NCBI GenBank assembly: GCA_013698395.1
Contig: JACCUZ010000342.1
Span: 1 to 7,342, forward strand
DNA length: 7,342 bases
Reading direction: 5' to 3'
DNA from: Sporichthyaceae bacterium
GTDB lineage: Bacteria > Actinomycetota > Actinomycetes > JACCUZ01
Part shown: piece by piece, positions 1-6,290 of the stretch
How positions within the stretch are numbered: the stretch's first letter is position 1
How the letters are laid out: each line of letters opens with the position of its first letter
Translations under genes and position numbers: made by a program
The notes under the pieces: generated by a model
The model's input: the letters and a program-made list of their open reading frames with translations, nothing else
Told to the model about the DNA's origin: nothing
Database searches by the model: none

Positions 1-1120
1 GCATCACGCTGTGCGCCAGACGCCACCACGCGCCGGGCCGCTCGTCCGAGGAGGCCCGGCGCAGCCGTTGCGGAACCAGCCGGTGGACCGGCAGCCGGAG
101 GGCATCGACCCGGTGCCCTAACACCGCGAGCAGCGCGGGCAGCACCGACAGCGCCCCTACCATCGCGACGAGCACGGCAGCCATGCCACCGAAGCCCATC
201 GAGCGCAGGAACACCTGCGGGAAGAGCAGCAGGGAGGCGAGCGCGATGGCGACGGTGATGCCGGAGAGCGCGACGGTACGTCCGGCCGTTGTCATTGTGG
301 CGACAAGCGCGCTCTCGGTGGTCGCCCCAGGCACCCGGCGTTCCTCCCGGAACCGGCTCACCACGAACAGCGAGTAGTCGATCGCGAGGCCGAGGCCAAG
401 CATCGTGACGATGTTGACCGAGAAGATCGAGACGTCGGTCACCAGCGTGAGGAGCCGCAGCATGAGGAAGGCCCCGAGGATCGCGAGACCACCGATGGCC
501 AGCGGGAGGCTAGCCGCGACCAACCCCCCGAAGATCACCACGAGGAGCACCAGCACGATCGGCAGGGACAGCTGCTCGGCCCGGGCGATGTCCTCGCTCA
601 CCTGGTTGGTGATGTCGCTCGAGATGGCCGCGGCACCGCCGAGCTGCACGTCGAGTCCGGCGGGTGCCTCCCGCAGCTCCGGCTCGGTCGCTGCGTACGA
701 CTCCATGATCTCGTCGTCGCCCTCACCGACGAGCCGCACTGCGGCGTACGTCGAGCGCCGGTCGCGGGACACCAGCCCGGGCGCCTGCCGGCCGGTCGAC
801 CAGAACGTGGTGGCCGAGACGACCGTCTCACGGGGCAGGCCCGCCAGGTGGTCCGCCACAGCTGCCCGGAAGGCGGGATCGCTGACCGGCCGGTCCCGGT
901 ACCGGTAGAGCACCACGACGTCCGCGCCGGTGCGGCCGACCGTGTCCTCGATGCGCTGCAGCGCCTTGGCGGACTCGCTGGCCGGGTCCTCGAACCCGCT
1001 GCTCGTCATCTCCGCGAAGACTCCGGTGCCCCAGGTGGCTCCCAGCGCTACGACCAGTGCGGCGACTGCGAGCACCCAGCGGCGGGCCCGGTAGACGACG
1101 TGTCCCAGCTGCTCGAACAT
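1..1120 (-). CDS. MMPL/RND-family membrane transporter, N-terminal part (C-terminus outside window)
   Basis: The reading frame opens at an ATG whose complement is 1118-1120 and stays open for 373 codons to the left edge, so the C-terminal part is missing. It is an inner-membrane, proton-driven exporter of the MMPL branch of the RND superfamily; substrates in the family include lipids and small hydrophobic compounds, and none can be deduced here. Visible order: membrane helix 1 at about residues 14-34, an extracytoplasmic domain at about 35-183, then five hydrophobic segments at about 184-203, 205-225, 230-253, 281-300 and 305-334. The fourth carries the family motif GLGLAIDYSLFVVSRFREE (about 241-259); its Asp-Tyr pair corresponds to part of the proton-relay residues known in MmpL3. 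The start is supported by GGGGAG (complement of 1128-1133) seven bases upstream. The gene diverges from a TetR gene and has a strong promoter overlapped by an operator-like dyad, so repression by that regulator is the likely control (inference). Confidence 0.93.
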   Translation of the reverse strand, partial: MFEQLGHVVYRARRWVLAVAALVVALGATWGTGVFAEMTSSGFEDPASESAKALQRIEDTVGRTGADVVVLYRYRDRPVSDPAFRAAVADHLAGLPRETVVSATTFWSTGRQAPGLVSRDRRSTYAAVRLVGEGDDEIMESYAATEPELREAPAGLDVQLGGAAAISSDITNQVSEDIARAEQLSLPIVLVLLVVIFGGLVAASLPLAIGGLAILGAFLMLRLLTLVTDVSIFSVNIVTMLGLGLAIDYSLFVVSRFREERRVPGATTESALVATMTTAGRTVALSGITVAIALASLLLFPQVFLRSMGFGGMAAVLVAMVGALSVLPALLAVLGHRVDALRLPVHRLVPQRLRRASSDERPGAWWRLAHSVM

Positions 1121-1164
1121 GGACTCGCTCCCCTGTGGTGGACAATTTCCGAAGGCCTGTCGTG

Positions 1165-1179
1165 GTGAACGCTGTTCAC
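1165..1179. promoter_or_regulatory. Probable TetR operator: perfect 6-bp inverted repeat
   Basis: GTGAAC (1165-1170), a GCT spacer and GTTCAC (1174-1179) form a perfect 15-bp dyad. It covers the last bases of the transporter -10 element and the predicted start site, so a protein bound here would block that promoter. It also overlaps the presumed control region of the divergent TetR gene. Short inverted repeats with GAAC/GTTC arms are common operators for actinobacterial TetR proteins (family knowledge). Binding by the adjacent regulator is inferred from position only. Confidence 0.65.
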
Positions 1180-1206
1180 TATGCTGACGGTGTTCACATC
1201 TGTCAA
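1178..1206 (-). promoter_or_regulatory. Sigma-70-type promoter of the MMPL transporter gene
   Basis: Read on the minus strand, a perfect -35 hexamer TTGACA (complement of 1201-1206) is followed by a 17-base spacer and then CATAGT (complement of 1178-1183), which matches the -10 consensus at four of six positions. Transcription would start near 1171, leaving a leader of about 50 bases before the transporter ATG at 1120. Consensus quality and optimal spacing make this the best promoter in the window. It overlaps the inverted repeat at 1165-1179, as expected of a repressible promoter. Confidence 0.75.
1191..1197. promoter_or_regulatory. Additional operator half-site between -35 and -10
   Basis: TGTTCAC repeats exactly the seven bases at 1173-1179, 18 bp away, and lies inside the spacer of the minus-strand promoter. 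Its partner arm (1183-1188, GCTGAC) matches GTGAAC at only three of six positions, so at best it is a weak second dyad. A further degenerate copy, TGTTCTC, lies at 1210-1216, 19 bp on. The roughly regular spacing suggests a secondary or cooperative binding site. Confidence 0.4.
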
Positions 1207-1237
1207 GGGTGTTCTCGGAAGGGGTATCGTCGGCCGC

Positions 1238-1969
1238 ATGACGGCGACCGGACCCCTCACCCGACGGGAACGGGTCCGCGAGACGACCACCGTGGAGATC
1301 AAGCGGACCGCCCGGGAGCTCCTCGTGCGCGAGGGTCCGGCCGCCCTGACGCTGCGGGCGATCGCTCGCGAGATGGGCCTGACCGCGCCCGCGCTGTACC
1401 GCTACTTCGACAGCCACGAGGAGGTCGTCGGCGCGGTCTGCCACGACGTGCTCGACGAGCTGACTCAGGTGCTGCAGGCCGCGCGGGACACCGTGGGAAC
1501 CGACGACCCCGTCGGGCGGCTGATGGCCACCTGCCGGGAGTTCCGCCGGTGGGCGCTCGCCCATCCCCGCGAGTTCCAGCTCACGTTCGCCTCGGCCGTG
1601 GACGCGCGGCCGCCGAAGAGCCCCGGCACCGGCGCCGATCTGTCGTTCGGTGCCGTCTTCCTCGAGATCTTCGTCGAGATCTGGGCGCACCGACGCTTCG
1701 CCGCCCCCGACGAGGGGCACCTGCCACCCGATCTGGTCCGGCAGCTGCGCCGGTTCTCGGCTGCGGTGGGCGACCGGCTGCCGCCTGGTGTCCTGCTGGC
1801 CTACCTCTCCGGCTGGGTCCGGCTCTACGGAGCCGTCACGATCGAGGTGTTCGGTCATCTCGAGTTCGCCCGCATCGACGCCGGGGCGATGTTCGAGGCG
1901 ATGCTGGCCGACATGTCCCGTCAGCTGACGACGCCGCCTCGGTCGACCGTCGGAAGTGCCGCCCGATGA
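1238..1969 (+). CDS. TetR/AcrR-family transcriptional regulator
   Basis: This 243-residue protein has the TetR layout. The N-terminal helix-turn-helix spans about residues 18-62, with LTLRAIAREMGLTAPALYRYF (residues 38-57) as the recognition region. A helical ligand-binding domain follows, with a WVRLYGAVTIEVFGHLEF stretch (193-210) typical of the WHG-type C-terminal domain found in many actinobacterial TetR proteins. I chose the ATG at 1238. The in-frame ATG at 1181 would add 19 non-conserved residues and lies inside the promoter/operator region. GGAAGGGG at 1217-1224 is a possible ribosome-binding site with a rather long 13-base spacing. The gene diverges from the MMPL exporter and probably represses it and itself. 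Its TGA (1967-1969) overlaps the gabT ATG, so the two plus-strand genes are translationally coupled. The ligand is unknown; the linkage to GABA and amine genes makes an amine or fatty compound possible, but this is not shown. Confidence 0.92.
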   Translation: MTATGPLTRRERVRETTTVEIKRTARELLVREGPAALTLRAIAREMGLTAPALYRYFDSHEEVVGAVCHDVLDELTQVLQAARDTVGTDDPVGRLMATCREFRRWALAHPREFQLTFASAVDARPPKSPGTGADLSFGAVFLEIFVEIWAHRRFAAPDEGHLPPDLVRQLRRFSAAVGDRLPPGVLLAYLSGWVRLYGAVTIEVFGHLEFARIDAGAMFEAMLADMSRQLTTPPRSTVGSAAR

Positions 1970-3309
1970 GCGGAACCGGTGGCCCCACCCTTCCGCAGGA
2001 ACGTCGCCTGGTGACCGCGATCCCCGGTCCCCGCTCGCAGGAGCTGATGGCCCGGCGGACTGCCGCCGTCGCCAGGGGCTTGGGCTCGACGCTGCCGGTG
2101 TTCGTCGACCGGGCGGGCGGAGGTGTCATCGTCGACGTGGACGGCAACTCGCTGATCGACCTCGGGTCGGGCATCGCGGTGGTCAGCGTCGGCAACTCCG
2201 CCGACGCCGTGGTCGATCGGGTTCAGGAGCAGGTGGCCCGCTTCACCCACACCTGCTTCATGGTCACGCCGTACGAGGGCTACCTGGAGGTGTGCGAGGC
2301 CCTGAACAGGCTCACTCCCGGCGACCACGAGAAGCGCTCGGCACTGGTCAACTCCGGCGCCGAGGCGGTGGAGAACGCCGTCAAGATCGCCCGTGCCTAT
2401 ACCGGTCGGCAGGCGGTGGTCGTGTTCGACCACGCCTATCACGGCCGGACCAACCTCACGATGGCGCTCACGGCCAAGAACATGCCCTACAAGCACTCCT
2501 TCGGGCCGTTCGCGCCCGAGGTCTACCGGGTGCCCATGTCCTACCCGCTGCGCGACCCGGACGGCATGACCGGTGCAGAGGCGGCCGCCCGGGCTCTGGA
2601 CCTGGTCGAGAAGCAGGTCGGCGCCGACAACGTGGCCGCGATGCTCATCGAGCCCGTGCAGGGCGAGGGCGGCTTCGTGGTCCCGGCACCGGGTTTCCTG
2701 CCTGCTCTGGCCGGGTGGTGCCTCGACACCGGAGCGGTGTTCGTGGCCGACGAGATCCAGACCGGGTTCGCGCGTACGGGCGAGTGGTTCGCGTGCGAGC
2801 ACGAGGCCGTCGTCCCTGACCTGCTGACCACGGCGAAGGGCATCGCCGGGGGGCTGCCGTTGGCGGCAGTGACGGGGCGAGCCGAGATCATGGACGCGGT
2901 GCATGTCGGAGGTCTCGGGGGCACGTACGGCGGCAACCCCGTCTCGTGCGCCGCGGCGCTCGGGGCAATCGAGACGATGGAGTCGCTGGACCTGCGCCGG
3001 CGAGCCCGCCGCATCGGTGAGGTGATGACCTCACAACTGAGGGAGATCGCGGCGTCCCACGACGTAGTCGCGGAGGTGCGCGGTCGCGGCGCGATGGTGG
3101 CCGTCGAGCTGACCCGGCCAGGGTCACTGTCCCCCGACGCCGCGACCACGGCGGCAGTCGCCAAGGCGTGCCATGCCGAGGGCGTCGTGGTGCTCACCGC
3201 CGGCACCGACGGCAACGTCCTGCGGTTCCTGCCACCGCTGGTCATCCCGGACCACCTGCTCGCCGAGGGGCTGGCGGTGGTGGACAAGGCTTTCGCCACC
3301 GTCGGCTGA
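1966..3309 (+). CDS. gabT: 4-aminobutyrate aminotransferase (GABA transaminase)
   Basis: This 447-residue, PLP-dependent class III aminotransferase would convert GABA and 2-oxoglutarate to succinate semialdehyde and glutamate in the cytosol. Length and sequence fit mycobacterial GabT closely throughout (FTHTCFMVTPYEGY, SGAEAVENAVKIAR and GPFAPE are recognisable signatures). Key residues: phosphate-binding SGAEA (130-134), HAYHGRTN (156-163), IEPVQGEGG (228-236) with Glu234 matching the gating glutamate of E. coli GabT, Asp262 of DEIQTGFARTG contacting the pyridine nitrogen, Lys291 of AKGIAGGLP as the Schiff-base lysine, Thr320 of the GGTYGGNP loop, and Arg420 matching the carboxylate-binding Arg398. 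The ATG shares bases with the TetR stop (ATGA) and has GGAAG (1952-1956) nine bases upstream. The open frame continues far upstream through the regulator, but that part is out of frame with real coding and is not included. 5-aminovalerate or related omega-amino acids may also be substrates. No succinate-semialdehyde dehydrogenase gene is in the window. Confidence 0.95.
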   Translation: MSGTGGPTLPQERRLVTAIPGPRSQELMARRTAAVARGLGSTLPVFVDRAGGGVIVDVDGNSLIDLGSGIAVVSVGNSADAVVDRVQEQVARFTHTCFMVTPYEGYLEVCEALNRLTPGDHEKRSALVNSGAEAVENAVKIARAYTGRQAVVVFDHAYHGRTNLTMALTAKNMPYKHSFGPFAPEVYRVPMSYPLRDPDGMTGAEAAARALDLVEKQVGADNVAAMLIEPVQGEGGFVVPAPGFLPALAGWCLDTGAVFVADEIQTGFARTGEWFACEHEAVVPDLLTTAKGIAGGLPLAAVTGRAEIMDAVHVGGLGGTYGGNPVSCAAALGAIETMESLDLRRRARRIGEVMTSQLREIAASHDVVAEVRGRGAMVAVELTRPGSLSPDAATTAAVAKACHAEGVVVLTAGTDGNVLRFLPPLVIPDHLLAEGLAVVDKAFATVG

Positions 3310-3328
3310 GCACCCGGGCGGGGCCGGT

Positions 3329-3958
3329 TCAGCTGCCTCGCGCTATCCACTCGTCGAGGTGCGGCAGCTCCAGCGCGATGGTCGTGTCGTCACCGTGGCC
3401 GGCGTGCACGACCGTGTCGGGCGGGAGGCTGAGCAGCCGGTTGCGGATCGAGGCGATGATGGTCGGGAAGTCGCTGTAGGAGCGCCCGGTGGCGCCGGGG
3501 CCGCCCTGGAAGAGGGTGTCGCCGGAGAACACCACACCCATATCCGGCGTGAAGAAGCTGACCGCGCCGGGCGAGTGGCCGGGCGTGTGCAGCACCGTCA
3601 GCGAGCACCCCGCCACCTCGAACGAGGAACCGTCGGCGAGATCGATGTCGGGCTCGAGATCGCCGTACTCCTGGGCCCACAGCATGCGGTCCGCTGGGTG
3701 GAGGGCGATCTCGGCATCCGTGGCGGCGGCCACCTCGACCGCCGCATTCACGTGGTCGTTGTGCCCGTGCGTGCACAACACGACCTTCACCCGCCGGTCC
3801 CCCACGGCGGCCAGGATGGCTCCGGCGTCGTGGCCGGGGTCGATGACGATGACCTCCTGGTCGTCGCCGACGAGCCACACGTTGTTCTCCACCTCCCACT
3901 CGCCACCGTCGATGGTGAAGGTGCCCGCCGTCACGACACGCTCGGCGCGGGCCGCCAT
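3329..3958 (-). CDS. Metallo-beta-lactamase-fold hydrolase, probable S-formylmycothiol hydrolase
   Basis: A 209-residue glyoxalase-II-like hydrolase. The metal-binding motif THGHNDH (63-69) supplies His64, His66, Asp68 and His69. Further ligands are His128 (HTPGHSPG), bridging Asp147 (FSGDTLF) and His188 (HAGHGD), so the binuclear site is complete. No signal peptide or membrane segment is seen, so it is cytosolic. Its ATG directly follows the TAG of mscR with no base between them, so translation is coupled. Glyoxalase-II-type enzymes cleave thioesters, and MscR makes S-formylmycothiol, so hydrolysis of this to formate and mycothiol is the natural role. From memory, mycobacteria carry a similar MBL gene next to mscR. 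The family is certain; the substrate is inferred from context. A hydrolase for another mycothiol thioester is the main alternative. Its stop faces the gabT stop across 19 bp, and I see no convincing terminator hairpin between them. Confidence 0.9.
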   Translation of the reverse strand: MAARAERVVTAGTFTIDGGEWEVENNVWLVGDDQEVIVIDPGHDAGAILAAVGDRRVKVVLCTHGHNDHVNAAVEVAAATDAEIALHPADRMLWAQEYGDLEPDIDLADGSSFEVAGCSLTVLHTPGHSPGAVSFFTPDMGVVFSGDTLFQGGPGATGRSYSDFPTIIASIRNRLLSLPPDTVVHAGHGDDTTIALELPHLDEWIARGS

Positions 3959-5044
3959 CTAGAGCACCACCACGGAGCGCAGGACATCACCACGGTGCAT
4001 CTTGGCGAACGCCTCCTCCACGTCGTCGAGCGCAATCGTCTCGGAGACGAAGCCGTCCAGGTCGAACCGCCCCTGCCGGTAGAGGTCGATGAGCAGCGGG
4101 AAGTCCCGGCTGGGCAGGCAGTCGCCGTACCAGCTCGACTTCAGTGCGCCGCCACGCCCGAAGAGGTCGATCATGGGCAGGGTCACTGTCAGCTCGGGGG
4201 TCGGCACGCCGACCAGAACGACGGTGCCCGCGAGGTCACGGGCGTAGAAGGCCTGTTCGTAGGTCTCCGGCCGACCGACCGCCTCCACGACCACGTCCGC
4301 GCCGAAACCTCCGGTGAGCTCCCGCACCCGCTCGACCACGTCCTCCTGGCCGGCGTGGACCGTGTCGGTCGCGCCGAACCGTCGGGCCCACTCCAGCTTC
4401 CGCTCGTCCACGTCCACAGCGATGATCGTCGTCGCTCCCGCGACGCGCGCGCCCGCGACCGCGGCGCTGCCCACGCCGCCGCACCCGATGACCGCGATGC
4501 TGTCGCCGCGGCCCACGGCTCCGGTGTTGACCGCCGCACCGAACCCGGCCATCACCCCGCATCCCAGCAGGCCGGCAGCCGTGGCCGGCGCCGCCGGATC
4601 GACCTTGGTGCACTGGCCGGAGGCGACGAGGGTCTTCTCCACGAACGCACCGATGCCGAGAGCCGGGCTGAGCTCGGTGCCGTCGGCCAGCGTCATCCGC
4701 TGGACCGCGTTGTGGGTGTCGAAGCAGTACCACGGCTTGCCCTTGCGACAGGCCCGGCACAGGCCGCAGACCGCGCGCCAGTTCAGCACCACGAAGTCGC
4801 CGGGCGTCACGTCCGTGACGTCATCGCCAACGGACTCGACGACACCAGCCGCCTCGTGGCCGAGCAGGAATGGGAAGTCGTCGTTGATGCCGCCCTCGCG
4901 GTAGTGAACGTCGGTGTGGCAGACCCCGCAAGCCTGCACCCGGACGAGCGCCTCCCCCGGACCCGGGTCGGGCACCAGAACGGTCTCGGTGGAGACCGGC
5001 TGGCCCTTGGCTCGGGCGACGACTCCACGGACCTCGTGGGGCAT
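3959..5044 (-). CDS. mscR: S-(hydroxymethyl)mycothiol dehydrogenase (mycothiol-dependent formaldehyde dehydrogenase)
   Basis: A 361-residue zinc-containing medium-chain alcohol dehydrogenase. It oxidises S-(hydroxymethyl)mycothiol, formed spontaneously from formaldehyde and mycothiol, to S-formylmycothiol with NAD; the family can also reduce S-nitrosomycothiol. Catalytic zinc ligands are Cys42 (ACGVCHTD), His63 (LLGHEAAG) and Cys162 (LLGCGVMAG). Structural zinc cysteines are 93, 96, 99 and 107. The nucleotide loop GCGGVG is at 187-192, with Asp211 ending the second strand, which indicates NAD. The stretches VHYREGGINDDFPFLLGHE, LNWRAVCGLCRAC and PWYCFDTHNA are characteristic of the mycothiol enzyme, and the length equals the mycobacterial one. 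The start has AGAGG nine bases upstream, within the end of the preceding gene (6-bp gap). The protein implies that the host makes mycothiol. It is followed immediately by the presumed thioester hydrolase. Confidence 0.95.
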   Translation of the reverse strand: MPHEVRGVVARAKGQPVSTETVLVPDPGPGEALVRVQACGVCHTDVHYREGGINDDFPFLLGHEAAGVVESVGDDVTDVTPGDFVVLNWRAVCGLCRACRKGKPWYCFDTHNAVQRMTLADGTELSPALGIGAFVEKTLVASGQCTKVDPAAPATAAGLLGCGVMAGFGAAVNTGAVGRGDSIAVIGCGGVGSAAVAGARVAGATTIIAVDVDERKLEWARRFGATDTVHAGQEDVVERVRELTGGFGADVVVEAVGRPETYEQAFYARDLAGTVVLVGVPTPELTVTLPMIDLFGRGGALKSSWYGDCLPSRDFPLLIDLYRQGRFDLDGFVSETIALDDVEEAFAKMHRGDVLRSVVVL

Positions 5045-5050
5045 GGATGA

Positions 5051-6280
5051 CTACCTCTCGATCGAAACGGCGTCCCCATCCTCGCGCATGCCCCACGGGG
5101 AGCCGTAGTCCCTCAGCAGCGACAGGAACGGGACGGCATCGAAGGCCTCGGGACCGAGCACACCGGCGCCCGACCACGTGCCCGCTGCCAGCAGCTCCAG
5201 GGCCACCACCGGGTTGAGCGCCGTCTGCCACACGACCGCCTGGGAGCCGTACTCCTGCATCGACCAGGCGTTGTCCACGACGTGGTAGAGGTAGACCGAG
5301 CGGTGAGACCCGTCCTTGCGGCCGGTGACCCAGGTGCCCGCACACGTCCGGCCCGACATCCGGTCGCCGAGGGTGGCCGGGTCAGGCAGGCAGGAGGCCA
5401 CGACGTCGCGGGGGGACACCTCCACCGCGCCGACGCGGACCTTCGCGGTCCGGTCCAGGCCCAGCTTGTGCAGGGTCCTGAGCACCTCGATGAACTCGGC
5501 CCCCAGCCCGTACTTGAACGTCACGCGGCGGGCGTCCACCCACCGCGGCACCAGCAGCACCTCCTCGTGCTCGACGTTGACGCACTCCACGGGGCCGATG
5601 CCCTCCGGGAAGTCGAAGACCTCGGGCTCGCTGAAGGGCGGGGTGGTGAACCACCCGCGGTCCTTCTCCCAGACCACCGGCGGGTTCAGACACTCCTCGA
5701 TCGTGGTCCAGATGCTGAACGACGGCGCGAAGTCGTGACCCGCGACCACCAGGTCGGACCCGTCGCGGATGCCGATCTCGTCGACCTCCTCGAAGAGGTG
5801 GTCGGCGGCGTAGCGGGCGAACACGTCCGAGAGCCCGGGCTCGACCCCCATACCGACCAGGGCCAGCCGCCCCGCGGACTCCCAGCCCGCCGCGACGGAG
5901 AACTGCTCGTCTCCGAGCTTGACGCCGGTCAGCTGGTGCGGGTTGTCGGGGTGGGGACGGGACAGTGACATCGCCATGTCGAGGTAGTCCGCGCCCGCAG
6001 CGAAGGCGCCCCCGAAGACCGGCAGGACGAAGCGGGGATCGACCGCGTTGAGGACATGGGTGATGCGGTGCTCGCGGCACAGCGCGTCGACGGCAGCCGC
6101 CGAGGAGGCATCGACGGTCACCGCGAGGAACCGGCTGTCGTCCCGATGGGCGGCGACGGCGCGTTCGGCTCGGCGTACGTCGTAGTCGGCGACCACCATC
6201 ACCTCGAAGAACGCCCGTCGGGCGGCGATCCCGACGACCGCCGACCCGACACCGCCAGCACCGACGACCAGGATGCGCAT
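5051..6280 (-). CDS. Saccharopine dehydrogenase-like oxidoreductase (Lys9 / carboxynorspermidine dehydrogenase superfamily)
   Basis: The 409-residue protein starts directly with a Rossmann strand, MRILVVGAGGVGSAVV, with the dinucleotide loop GAGGVG at 8-13 and acidic residues Asp32/Asp34 after the second strand (ADYDVRRAER), which suggests NAD rather than NADP. NAVDPRF and DYLDMAMSLS follow, as in saccharopine-dehydrogenase-like proteins. The C-terminal third (YLYHVVDN..., SQAVVWQT, GTWSGAGVLGPEAFD, PFLSLLRDYGSPW) resembles carboxy(nor)spermidine dehydrogenases by eye. Family reactions form or cleave a secondary amine between an amino acid and an aldehyde or oxo acid. An amine substrate would fit the ureohydrolase upstream, but no carboxynorspermidine decarboxylase is present to complete that pathway. 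The exact reaction is unknown. No strong ribosome-binding site precedes the ATG; the intended ureohydrolase stop (6291-6293) lies 10 bp upstream, which suggests coupling. As sequenced, the ureohydrolase frame runs into this gene (see the frameshift entry). Confidence 0.88.
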   Translation of the reverse strand: MRILVVGAGGVGSAVVGIAARRAFFEVMVVADYDVRRAERAVAAHRDDSRFLAVTVDASSAAAVDALCREHRITHVLNAVDPRFVLPVFGGAFAAGADYLDMAMSLSRPHPDNPHQLTGVKLGDEQFSVAAGWESAGRLALVGMGVEPGLSDVFARYAADHLFEEVDEIGIRDGSDLVVAGHDFAPSFSIWTTIEECLNPPVVWEKDRGWFTTPPFSEPEVFDFPEGIGPVECVNVEHEEVLLVPRWVDARRVTFKYGLGAEFIEVLRTLHKLGLDRTAKVRVGAVEVSPRDVVASCLPDPATLGDRMSGRTCAGTWVTGRKDGSHRSVYLYHVVDNAWSMQEYGSQAVVWQTALNPVVALELLAAGTWSGAGVLGPEAFDAVPFLSLLRDYGSPWGMREDGDAVSIER

Positions 6281-6290
6281 CCGCGGAAAC

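Noticed and set aside
1157..1185. Plus-strand promoter for tetR with -10 TATGCT at 1180-1185
   Set aside because: The -10 matches at four of six positions, but the corresponding -35 (CTGTCG at 1157-1162) matches only three of six, so I do not list it as a feature.
1181..1237. Earlier ATG for the TetR regulator at 1181
   Set aside because: It lies inside the exporter promoter and beside the operator, and adds 19 residues before the normal N-terminal region. The ATG at 1238 gives the usual distance to the helix-turn-helix.
1057..1965. Upstream extension of the gabT frame, which stays open from 1057 and would give a 750-residue protein
   Set aside because: Its first 303 residues are Arg/Pro/Gly-rich with no family resemblance and overlay the TetR gene in another frame. 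GabT homology begins just after the ATG at 1966, which has a ribosome-binding site.
1921..2904. Minus-strand open frame of 327 residues opposite gabT
   Set aside because: It is a shadow of gabT with no recognisable motif and is rich in His/Arg/Gly/Val, as complementary-frame translations of high-GC genes are.
3305..3335. Bidirectional terminator between the gabT and hydrolase stops
   Set aside because: Only CCGG repeated around GCGGGG with one imperfect flank is present, without a T-run. The arms are too short to call a terminator.
3173..5050. Long plus-strand open frame of 625 residues
   Set aside because: It lies antisense to mscR and the MBL hydrolase, both certain genes. Long antisense open frames are expected at this GC content and the translation is low-complexity.
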